This document shows, in pieces, positions 22,954 to 35,500 of a stretch of 64,000 bases of DNA. Each line of letters starts with the position of its first letter. The first letter of the stretch is position 1. Under the pieces are notes generated by a model. That model had not been told where the DNA came from and did no database searches. It saw only the letters and a list, made by a program, of their open reading frames with translations. The stretch spans positions 7,872,001 to 7,936,000 of the forward strand of contig NC_088307.1 of NCBI RefSeq assembly GCF_032854445.1, read 5' to 3'. This DNA is from Liolophura sinensis. Taxonomy: Eukaryota > Mollusca > Polyplacophora > Chitonida > Chitonidae. Both the position numbers and the translations under genes were made by a program.

Positions 22954-23457
22954 CGCCCAAAAGCGCTATCCGGCTGACACGTCCAACTGTATTGACGGCC
23001 AGTCAGGTACTGCACTGCGTGCTCAACCCCTTCACTTATCAACTGTCAAGTGACAGTGGCCAATGAACTTCGTGCAAGAGTGCACGAATTTGCTGCCTGT
23101 TATTCACAAAAGCCTTTGTGTGCCCTGCTAGCCCGGGATGAATGGCGCTCGACCGGGCAAGCTGACCTTGTTTACTGTCCTATGCTGTAACCTGTACAGG
23201 CCTCCAACACAGGCCACGACAACTGGTGCCTGAGCCAAGCCGCGCGGGCTGGCCCACCGGCCACGCTGGCCAAACACCAAAACGTCAAAAAACTAGTGAA
23301 AAATATAGAATTTCTGACTACAAACTATATCAATCGATAGCTCGTGACAAGAGAAATCTGTGAGTATCAGAAACACACAAGAAATCACTGGAAATCCAGA
23401 GAAATGAAGCCTGCCAGATGGAGCGATCTGACAACACGTCCGACCTCCAAAGCTCTA

Positions 23458-23492
<35 letters not shown>

Positions 23493-23563
23493 CTTTCTCT
23501 CTATCTCCCTCTCTCTATCTTTCTCTCTCAATCTCTCTCTGTCTTTTTCTCTCTACCTCCCCC

Positions 23564-23595
<32 letters not shown>

Positions 23596-26500
23596 ATCTC
23601 TTTCTCTTTATCTCTATCTATATCTCTCTATCTATATCTATCTATATCTATATCTATCTATATCTATATAAATATATATCTATGTGTATATCTATCTATA
23701 AGGAAAAGTTCTTTCCAAACACAACATCTTTGGACATTTGGTTACAGAACACATCACACCTAGAAATCGTTTTCAGCTCAAAGAGAATCAACAGCAGTGT
23801 CACTGGCCGTAAAGGGTATATCAAGCACCGTGTGAACTCAAAATCACCAAAACAACCTGTCATTTCTGCGTTCCAGTGTTTGGTTTCCTTGTCAGATTAG
23901 CCTACGGCAGTGTCCGCGTAACGTTCTAACAAATTCCCCGAGTTAACTACGCTGGTGTGGCCGTTTGTGCAGAGAACGACGCTGGTGTGGCCGTTTGTGT
24001 AGACAACGACGCTTGTGTGGCCACCGTTTGTGCAGACAACGACGCTGGTGTGGCCGTTTGTGCAGACAACGACGCTGGTGTGGCCGTTTGTGCAGACAAC
24101 GACGCTGGTGTGGCCGTTTGTGCAGGCAACGACGCTGGTTTGGCCGCTTGCGCAGGCAACAACGCTCGTGTAGCCGTTTGTGCATGCTGCAATTTAATTT
24201 CACCGATGCGTTGAATAAAAGCACGCCACATGTGGCACACTACGTCAATAACTTGCCAAAGTTCGAAAGTCGGGAGACTGGAGTACTGACTAGAAGATAA
24301 ATTATTTAGTTAAAGGAAGGTTGCATTGATATCATGAGCTGCTGTGCTCTCGAAAAGAATTTGTGTACAATACGAGATGTGTATAACACACACACATTAA
24401 CTGTAACATATCTGGCCAGGAACATTAATGTGTACCTTGCTCAGATCATCTATTTGTACCTACACTTTCAATATCCACCAAACTGTGTACCTTGATACAT
24501 ATCTTGTTTTCATCTCGAACTATACAAACGCATGTGTACAGACTTTAGTCAATTAAGTGTCCAACAACCATGAAAGTGACCACTATCAAATCACCTAGAA
24601 AACTTCCTAAGTATGACGTTAAACCAAAATGAAATAAATAAATTTTTTTACACAAAACAAGGAAAACAGAAAGCCCTTATCAGTTCGACCAGAACAGATA
24701 CCGATAACAGCACTAGAAAAGTGTGCAGCAAACTGCAGTGTGGGAGTAGTGCTGGTGACTTAAAAGTATGACATTAAGCCACCATGAAATAGATAAACTG
24801 GGTTACGGATTCAATAAAAGAATGGAAGCCCCAATGTAAGCTGTAGAAAAGTGTGCAATAGACTGCAATGTGGCAGTAGAGCCGTTGACTTACAAACACA
24901 GCTTGGGGTTTCGCCGTTCCATTCTTGGTTTGCCTGGCAGACTCGTTCTTTGGAGCCATGTAGAGCTAAGACCCCGGCGCATTTAAAGCTGACTGTGTTT
25001 CCGACTTACCGGCCATGCGACTTCCGTACTCCGGCCAAGACAGTTCAAGATACTGCAGCTGTGTTACTAACTCACAATGTAGCAAAATTTGTTGCTAAGT
25101 AAGGGACTGACAGACTGATTGCATGATGGTCATATTTAGTTGCCTTCACTGTGAATGTTAAACTGCCAATCCCAACATACACCCGTAGAATAAACCTCCA
25201 CAGTCCCCCACCCGTGCATTCATGAGGAAGATGAATTTCAAAAAGTCACTGCCACCATACACCAGTAGAGTAAAACTCCACAAGCCCACACCCACACATC
25301 CACGGAGAAGAGGGGTGTTAAACTGTTATTGTTACCATACCCTGGTAGAATAAACGTCCACCCGCCTTTACCCACACATCACGGGGAAACGGATGTTAAA
25401 CTGTCATTACCACCATACATCGGTAGAATAAACCTCCACCCCGCCTCCACAAGCCCTCGCTCACACATCCACGGGGAAGGGCGATGTTAAACTGTCATTT
25501 CTACCACACCGGTAGAATAAACCTTCACAACCCCTCGCCCAAACATCCACGGGGCAAAAGGGTTGTTACACTGTCATTGCTACCACATCGGTAGAATTAA
25601 CCTCCACACGCCCTCACCCACATATCCTGTATGAAGAGGGATTTTAAACTGTCATTGCCACCATACACCGGTAGAATAAACCTCCACAACCCCTCGCTCA
25701 CACATCCACAGGGAAGAGCGATGTTACACTGTCATTTCTACCACATCGGTATAATAAACCTGCACACGCCCTCACCAACACATCCCGCTTGAAGAGGGCT
25801 GTTAAACCGTCAATGCCATCATACACCGGCAGAATAAACCTCCACAACCCTTCGCCCTTACATCCACAAGGAAGAGCGATGTTAAACTGTCATTTCTACC
25901 ACACCGGTATAATAAACCTCCACACGCCCTCACCCACACACCCCGCTTGAAGAGGCATGTTAAACCGTCAATGCCACCATACACCGGTAGAATAAACCTC
26001 CACAACCCTTCGCCCTTACATCCACGGGGAAGAGCGATATTAAACTGTCATTTCTACCACACCGGTATAATAAACCTCCACACGCCCTCACCCACACACC
26101 CCGCTTGAAGAGGGCTGTTAAACCGTCAATGCCACCATACATCGGTAGAATAAACCTCCACAACCCCTCGCCCTTACATCCACAAGGAAGAGCGATGTTA
26201 AACTATCATTTCTACCACACCGGTATAATAAACCTCCACACGCCCTCACCCACACATCCCGCTTGAAGAGGGCTGTTAAACCGTCAATGCCACCATACAC
26301 CGGTAGAATAAACCTCCACAACCCTTCGCCCTTACATCCACGGGGAAGAGCGATGTTAAACTATCATTTCTACCACACCGGTATAATAAACCTCCACACG
26401 CCCTCACCCACACATCGCGCTTGAAGAGGGCTGTTAAACCGTCAATGCCACCATACACCGGTAGAATAAACCTCCACAACCCTTCGCCCTTACATCCACA

Positions 26501-29500
26501 AGGAAGAGCGATGTTAAACTGTCATTTCTACCACACCGGTATAATAAACCTCCACACGCCCTCACCCACACACCCCGCTTGAAGAGGGCTGTTAAACCGT
26601 CAATGCCACCATACACCGGTAGAATAAACCTCCACAACCCCTCGCCCTTACATCCACAGGGAAGAGCGATGTTAAACTATCATTTCTACCACACCGGTAT
26701 AATAAACCTCCACACGCCCTCACCCACACATCGCGCTTGAAGAGGGCTGTTAAACCGTCAATGCCACCATACACCGGTAGAATAAACCTCCACAACCCTT
26801 CGCCCTTACATCCACGGGGAAGAGCGATGTTAAACTGTCATTTCTACCACACTGGTATAATAAACCTCCACACGCCCTTACCCACATTCACCGGTAGAAT
26901 AAACCTCCACAACCCCTCGCACAAGCACCAACGGGGAAGATGGATGTTAAACTGTCATTGCTACCACACCTATAGAATTAACCTCCATACACATTATTTT
27001 GCAAATGAATGTAAAGATATGCCCGACAACAGTACAAGGCACGTGAATGTGTGCCAATATTTACCGCTACTAAAGTTTTTAAATTCCTATCAATTAGTTC
27101 ACAAAGATGAGGACAGACAGACAAGCAGGCAGAGCCATGTCAATACGCCTTAGTCATCGGCTGGAAAGTAGAAGAGGTGCAGCAAACTGCACCCCCTGTT
27201 AGCGGATGATAGCGCTGACTACCTATTGTCAACGCCATACTTATGCACGAAATTTACTTTACAGAGAATTGCAAGCTCTGGGAATTAAGAAGATAGACAC
27301 ACAATGCATTTTATGTCCCAGGAACAACCACAATAAGGTATTTCCGGCAGTTGCCAATTTTTTAACCCGTTGTCATCAATTTTGAATTAATCTTATGAAA
27401 TTAGGGGAAAATTTGTTTTAGATAATTATTTTACATGGGAAATATTTCAGTTGTGATTTTGTTTTGCTGTATACAGCTATACTCGATGTGACTATATATC
27501 TTTATGTGTTACCCGTATATGTCTTTAACACGGAGCTATCTATACTAATACCTGTCTCCCCTCGCCTATCAGCCTCACCTGCCCCGAACCTAATATATAT
27601 GGGTGCATATATTTACCTATCTAAATGTATACACCTATGTGTAAAGCTAGATATAATAAAATAAGGAAAAGTAAAGCAACCAAACTCAATACCACGTAAA
27701 AGTGTGACGTGCATCGCCCATTCGGGGCGAGAAACGCCAGTGCAAACCAAAATCCCCCCCCCCCCCCCCACCCCCTCCCCCAGCCTCTCAACTCCGTGTT
27801 AGCAAACATGTCGACTTACAAACGCAGCGTGTCGTTTCTCCGTCCCACTCTTTGTTTACCTGGCAAACTCGCTCTCTGGAACCTTGCAAAGCAAATCCGG
27901 CGTTACATACAAAGGTGACCTTGTTTCCGACTTGTCGGCCGTTCCCCACGCGACGCCCGCTCTCTGGCCAAGGTAGAACGGGACATTGTGGTACTAAAAC
28001 AGAAAGAATGGAGACTGACTGATTAGCAGAGTGGTTCCTGTTGGGTTTTATTGGGTGACATAGTTTTGGTCATTGATTTTCGGAGCGGTTTCACTTATTT
28101 GCTGCTATGTTTCCTTGACCGTTTTTGGTAATTTTTATTTTGAATGGATGATTTAACCGCTGACCGTTTGGCTTGACGTTCTTGATAGTCAATTGGTGGT
28201 GTGATTACATTGATTGAACGCATCGGGTGACTTGATCCTTCGTTTACTGAGTGCCATTATGGTTGATTTATTTTTTAACGATGGATATCTTGTCTCGTGT
28301 AGCCAGAAAAAAACCCCATTAATTCATTAATAGTTTGTTTAACTAACTAACTGTTACACGCGATCAACTGTGATGACTGAAATTCTGAATCAAGGCTCTA
28401 TATTAATCCGTGTTTTATAGTTTGGACAATCGATATCATTGCAATAAGGCGGAAATCTTCCGATAAATATGGGTAATTATATGATTAGTGTTGTTTGCAA
28501 ATGTTAACAAAAAGAAAAATTAATGAGCGAACACAAAAATTAAGTGATGATTTTTTTTATATATGTACCTTTGCATTCAGGCTCCCAGTTATCCCACTGA
28601 CCATCCTCCTTGCAAGTTAGTATTGCTGTGCCAACAATTTGTTGTGGATCCTCACACGAAAAGGTAACAGTTTCCATATAAGAATAACTCTTCTTCATAG
28701 GGTTATAGTAGCGACCTTTCATACTGCCAGGCTGATCGCAGGTCAGAGCTGGAAATAAATTTCCAAAGCGAAAACTAATCGTTTACATCTGCCTCATGCT
28801 CTTTACTGCGCATGCGCCATTCCCAAGTTTGCTTTTACATCACTGCTATCGACGAGAAAAATATTTGAAAGGCTAAACGTAGACAACCCCACGTGCATCA
28901 ATCGATATCCAACGATGATTTCATGATGAAGAGTTAAAATATCGCTGTTTGCCGTTATACTACACATGTATTACCTTAATAGAATCACTGGAACACGTGG
29001 TTTCTATATTTAGAAATACACCCTAATCAAAGAGCCGTGCGTTGGATATTGTTTATAATAAATAATTGTAATATCTCAGACTTCAGAATCAGAATAGTAA
29101 AGGATTAGCAATGCAAATGAAAGGAGACTGGCCTTTACCTGAAACGTAGGTTATCGCTATTTCTAAGCACACGTACCTATGCAATCGACGAGTACGTCAC
29201 TCCACGTCCCATCCTCCAAACAGAAGATTTCCTGAACCTTACTAATACCATCAGCGAGAAATCCTTTAAAGCACTGGTACATCAGAAATTCATCACTGGG
29301 GTAATATCCGTTCTCCGCTATGCCCTCACTAGTCTTGTTCGCATTTCTGATGTCACCGGGATCCTTGCAGCCAGAGGTAACTGTGGAAAACAAGAAGATG
29401 TTTATTTAAGAAAGAAATGATATTCACTGTCTGAGCATGAGACACGTGTATTAAATATATCATTACAATAAATTGTTTTTTTCTATTTTAGTGCCGTAAG

Positions 29501-32500
29501 GAGAGTAGGCAAATATATGTGCAGATAAGCTGTACCATCTAGAGAGACTGTAGTTTCCTTTAAATCCAATAGAAACGGATGTATATCTTTCACAACCATT
29601 GCTATGTATGCATTGTTTAAAGCTAGCAGACCATCAATATAGGCCTACTGTTTAGTGAAAGAGAATGATCGGGCCTGGTGAGGATTACTCTCTTAAATAC
29701 TTTTTCCCATAAACAGTCGTATTTATACGAGAACACACATGTATAAAAGTTGATATAATGTGCCAAACAGACATGCAAAAAGTAGGAAAATACGTCAAAG
29801 AGCGTTTTACCCGATTTACATCCGGGCTCTCTGGGCTTCCATACTCCGTATTCGCATGTGGCTTCAGACACATCATCCTTTAAATGAAACGTGGGACGAG
29901 TGCATTTTATCTGTACACTGGAGTTGTGATGAAACTCTCCATCAACTGCCACCGTCTGAGACACCATCTCTTCAAACTTGCTCTCTTTGTAAAAACATGG
30001 TGCTGTAAACCGAGGAGGGTTGGTTTTATTTGACGGACTGTGAGTTGTGGATTTGCAAAAGGATGTGCTGTTTCCAGTCGACAAAAATGCTCTGCTTTTT
30101 TTTCATATCTACATGCTGTAATTATCTAAGGGCACTTTTGATAGCCACGCCCATTTGACACGTGCAAAAAATGTATTCTGTAGCATTTTGAATGAGAGTA
30201 AGTATTCTGTCTATCCGAAACCTTGCACACATACTAATCTATGCGTCGAAATACTACTTAACCAATGCAGGACGCCGTGACTGATGAGCTCTTGTTTTAG
30301 TCGACATATGCTCTGTATCTGATGGACTATTGTTTAAGTCGGTCGTTGGGCTGTGTCTGATAGACTATAGTGTAAGTCGGTAATTCGCCGTGTCTTGTCG
30401 ACTATACTTTGTCGGCATATACGCTTTGTCTGAAGGACTATAGTTTAAGTCGGCATATACGCTTTGTCTGAAGGACTATAGTTTCAGCTGGAAATTGCGC
30501 TGTGTGATGGATTATAGTTTAAGTCGGTAATTGCGCCGTGTTTGACGGGGTATAGTGGAAGTCGGTAATTGGGCTGTGTTTGACGGGGTATAGTTTATGT
30601 CGGTATTTGGGCTGTGTCTGATGGACTATAGTGGAAGTCGGTAATTGGGCTGTGTCTGATGGACTATAGTTTGAGTCGAGAATTGTGCCGTGTCTAATGG
30701 ACACGAGTCGGTAATTTCTCTTTGTCTGATGGACTGTATTGTAAGTCGGTAAATGTGCCGTGTCTGATTGACCATAGCTTGAGTCGTTAATTGTGCCGTG
30801 TCTGATAGGCTGTAATTTTAGTCGGTAATTGCGCCGTGTCTGACGGACTATGATTTTAGTCCATAATTATGCCGTGTCAGATGGACTATAGTTTGAGTCA
30901 GTAATTGCTCTCTGTCTGATGAGCCAGTCGTAGGCGGTTGGTTTAAACTGGTGTGGTTTATTTACCTGTACAACGTACAACGTCAGTGACAGCCCTGGGC
31001 CTATCGGATGTGTTAGCAACTTTACTCTGTATAAATGATGCAATCCTTAACGTGGATAGATAATTCTAATTTTAACTTACTTCATTCAGTAGCCCGTTGT
31101 CGCATATTGCAACTGGCGTAACTTCCATGATAACATTATGGTGAAAAGATAGGTCACCACGGTAAATGCACTGTGCATGGTGTTGTGACACTTTGTAAAA
31201 TGAGCCCCATTATAGTAAGAAATTTACGTATACAACATGCTCGTCGGGGAAGCATGTCACTTGTCCCACTGTGTTCTAAGGGCACAAATTACACGTTGTT
31301 TCTTTCGAAACTTTTCAAGTTCACAAACGATCAGCTTAGCTCCTCAATTTTCTCCACCGCTTGGCTACTCTATATAACTTTTTTTCGGGATACCCATGTT
31401 ATAATCAATGCGATTCTGCCATTTTTGCCTAACATTTTTGACAAATCACATGATATAGTCGAACTTTATTACCTGTGGCGATTAAAGAGTTCGAACTCGA
31501 AACTTCGCTGTTAATGTCTGTCGTGTGGTATAGAAGTAGATATAATTTAAAACTTTACATACTAACCTGGGTGACACGCAAGAGAACTTCGCTGCGACCA
31601 TGTTCCGTAGACACAGTGTGTTCTGTTGTTTTCTGCTGCCCTGTAACCCATGTCACATAAGAGTTCAGCCGTCGCCCGATGAGGGACACGTTTTGTAATT
31701 CTGACCGTGTCGTTATGAGGATAGATGATTCTCCCGTGGGAAATATTCTCTAGTAAATCGCATAGGTCTGTAAAAAGGTTAACGGTGTCCCAAGTGAATA
31801 ACAAATTCCCGAATTGTCAGAAAGGTGAAGTGAGCAAAACTGAGCAAAGTTCTCGGAAGGAAATATGAACAACAAAGTTCAAATTCTCTGGAAGGTAAAG
31901 TGAGCAATTCTACCACGTCCTCGGAAAGAGAATAAGAACAACAAACTCCTAAATACCCTGAAGGAAAAGTGAGCAAATCTATCCCAAGTTCATGCAAAGG
32001 ACAAATGAACAACACAGTCCTATATTCTGTGTTTCCGTGTTTTCAGAGAGCTTAATTGAGCAACAATGTTTTCAGTTCTTCCAAGCTACATGTAGGTTAA
32101 AATGAACAAGAATTCCCCAAATTCTCCTGAACGTGGGACGAACAGCTAAGTCCCGTTCTCGCAAAGGTAAAATATACAATAATGGGTACCAAGTATTCAA
32201 AACGTTTAGGTTATCAAAACAGATACACAGTGCCAAAGCAACACATGCGCAAAAGAAGTTTGGTTTCTGTAATATTAATATTGTTGAAACACCCTGCACT
32301 AATGTGTTTCTTAAGTATCACAGTACCTGGTACATTTCCATTTATGACTGAGTGCCGTCAGTTAACACATTTTCACTGAGCAAACACTAACTTTCTACAG
32401 CATAAAATTCACTCGGCAAAAACTAAAACCAGTAATAATAATTAAACCCTTATCATGATCCACGTGATTAAAGTCAGGGATACGACAATAATTAAAGACA

Positions 32501-35500
32501 CCCACCTGAAAAGCGTATTTAAAACACCGCAACTTTTACTTGAATAGAGATAAATGCATTTTAATATTACAATTTCGACGATTTAAGGACCATACTGATT
32601 TTTTTTGTTATACTGCCACAAATTCTTGTTAGATTGCCAAAATCTTGTTAGACTGTCAATTGCTTGTCAAATTGTTTATATAGGGGTTTAATGTCGCTTT
32701 CAGCATGAATCCAGTCATATCACGACGATGTCTCCTTATAGAAGTCCGAATTTAATGTCGACATATTTATACAGCTGCCTCACTGGAACACCACGCCGAA
32801 GACACCAGATATGACACCCCGCCAGTGCATGGAATATGTCTTCTATGCTGAACGCCAAGCGAATGAGCGCCCATACTACCAAAAGGCAAAGCCGTACCTA
32901 TGACTCTATTCGCGATTGAAGCAAGTGCTTTGTGTCACGTGCACTAATATACATGTGAAGAGCTAAGTAATGGGAAAGGGGAATTTCTTAACCGTTTAAA
33001 TACCGAATTAAATACATACTCAAAAAATGGATTTGTTAATTTTAACAGAAAGTCTGTTGTCCGAGTGATGGTAGAAAAGGATGTAAAATAGGTTGATCTG
33101 TATAAAGGAATCTTACTCGGTTCACATCTGGGAAGTCTGGGCTGCCACACTCCCTGATCACATGTGGCTTTCGACACACCATCCTTTAAATGAAACCTTT
33201 CGGCATGTTTGCATACAATCGCCAGACTGGAGTTGTGAGGAAATTTGCCGTCCACTGCGTCCGTTCCCGAAACTATCTCTTCGAACTGGCTAGCATTGTA
33301 AAAGCAAAACTCGTCCATGGTATCCTTAGGTGGGACTGGTACATAGGCCACGAGGTGGTCCTTTGCGACTTCTGTTAAACAGAAATTTCTGGTTAACGTG
33401 TATTTATTTTTTTTTACATATTTGCATGTCTTGATTTTATACGAGAATGTTCCTTGAGCATAACCACATCCACCTAAGACTTCTTTGTTGTAGCATCATC
33501 GAGCTCATTGGTTGGATGATGTATCATCGTTATGACAGTATGTCTCCTCTCAGGCACAAATCTAACACCAATAGGGGTCTAGAGAAGCAAACACCACCTT
33601 TTACATTAAGTTTGGTGCTGGTGTCTACTTTACTTTGATTTCTACCGACAAAAGAACAAGATTTTATCTCGATTTAAGTTTTACTTCATTTCATTATCGC
33701 CATATCACTGAGAAAATCTGTGATCTCTGTAAACAGAAAACATAACACAGCCCATTAGTTTGCCATAAGATGACAAGCATCATTTTTTTCGAAAATGTCA
33801 GCATTCATAATTGTTCATGTGTCGAAACATTTGGCTCTAAAACTGTTACGTAAATGTAAGTCATATTTCTATAACAACTGACGTCACGCGATGATTTACA
33901 GGGTGCTAGTTAGGCTTTTTGACGCGGGGAATTCACCTCAAAACTTACTTGCCGGTTTTACTAACCATCATGGAACTCGGAGAATGCAACAAAATATTGT
34001 CTACAATGTTTCAAAGGGCTTGACATTTGTTCTGTTTGAGACTTTTCGTGTGATGGTTGACGTCACGGTGTGGGCAATTATCGTGAACGATGTGGAAAAT
34101 GGAGTGTACTAGATCGAAGAATAGTCTTGCAGTACCCCAGTTGCGGACCAGTTCATACATACGAAACAGCTTTTGTTATACTCTGCAAAGTAGTAAGGTA
34201 AGCTTGTAGGTGTTTTTTTCGTGGAAATCTGATACTGAGGCATACTGCTGTTGTTGACGGTTGGACTTGTGTTTGCTAGTACCTTATTTTAGGCGTAGGC
34301 CTATAGTGTTAAGCGCTTCATTTCCTTTCACCAACTTTTGTTATTTCTCACATTTCAGATAAATTTAATGCCTATCCAGTGTCCAAAAAACTTAAGTTTT
34401 TGGATGGATGTATTAAGCAATCTGGCTTTTTTTCACGGCAACACACAATAGAAGTAGTCCGGTATGCATTTGTACTTTTTCATTAGGTAAGCTTGTCAAT
34501 GAATGCTCAGGTGACCAATCAGTTTATTTATATAACGAGTGGAATACAGAAAATTTACATCACTGTTGTTATGTTAGTGACATGGGCAAATTATGGGATA
34601 AATATCGCTCTTAAACTTTCATGCTGACGTGACGTCGTCATCCGATGCAATAAAGTCGGACATTACTTGTATTAATTAGAAAAATTATTTCTAATTACAT
34701 TTTCTTTGCCATTATATGGACGTCCGATCTATGAATGTGAGGAGTGTGTTACGCATCAATGACGGCAGGCTATTTTGGTAGTGACTATGACGTATTTTAC
34801 AGACAGCTGAATATAGCCTACAATTTAAAAGAAACAGACCAAAGTATTTGCCTTTCCCTTGGGATTATTATGTTATGCCACAGACAATATTGCAAAATCA
34901 CATTTGTTGCAATGTTTCAGTCAGATTATTACCGAGTTATGTTAGATTGGTGGTTTAGGCATCATTAGGTAATGTTTGTATTATTGTCTGTGCCAGGTAG
35001 GATTGGAGCCCTAAGCGTCACATGTGTTTTGTTATATCAATGATATTAATGTTAGTATTTATATTACTCACTGAGTTCTCTACTATTTACATGTACAATT
35101 AAAGACGTACAGCATAGAGAGTAAAACCAGAACAGCGACGACAGTGTGATAGACGCACAGCATAGAGAGTAAAATCAGAACAGCGACAACAGTGTGACAG
35201 ACGCACAGTATAGAGAGTAAAACCAGAACAGCGACAACAGTGTGACAGACGCACAGTATAGAGAGTAAAACCATAACAGCGACGACAGTGTGATAGACGC
35301 ACAGTATAGAGAGTAAAACCAGACCAGCGACGACAGTGTGATAGACGCACAGCATAGAGAGTAAAACCAGAACAGCGACGACAGTGTGATAGACGCACAA
35401 CATAGAGAGTAAAACCAGAACAGTGACGACAGTGTGATAGACGCACAGCATAGAGAGTAAAACCAGAACAGTGACGACAGTGTGATAGACGTATCCCTTG

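Larger units (their letters stand above)
17732..23439 (-). mobile_element. Tx1/L1-type LINE, copy 3 (internal deletion)
   Basis: It has a complete 3' UTR next to an 11-nt T run (17732-17742), an ORF2 with deletions, an intact ORF1 and a leader with a 31-nt poly-T tract. At 19800/19801 about 385 bp coding for the RT core between LRNW and the GCPLSP block are missing. The element sits in the intron between the sushi exon 17491-17664 and the decayed exon 24894-25052. The 3' end lies after a TA/TC tract and the 5' end before a long TC/TATC microsatellite. Confidence 0.9.

Noticed and set aside
23943-24300. Open frames on both strands with repeated VCADNDAGVA or LHKRPHQRRC
   Set aside because: A 30-bp repeat without stops is open in several frames at once; the homologous array at 16.6 kb has a different length and no conserved frame.
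25802-26795. Six evenly spaced 67-codon frames (WRFILPVYGGIDGL type)
   Set aside because: They repeat exactly every 158 bp and are produced by the satellite unit; no start context, splice sites or known domain.
30519-30704. Frame with repeated SPSDTAQLPTSTIVH
   Set aside because: Read-through of the 39-bp minisatellite.
33891-34968. Two plus-strand ORFs of 73-74 codons
   Set aside because: No motif, no repeat of the frame elsewhere, AT-rich surroundings; chance frames.
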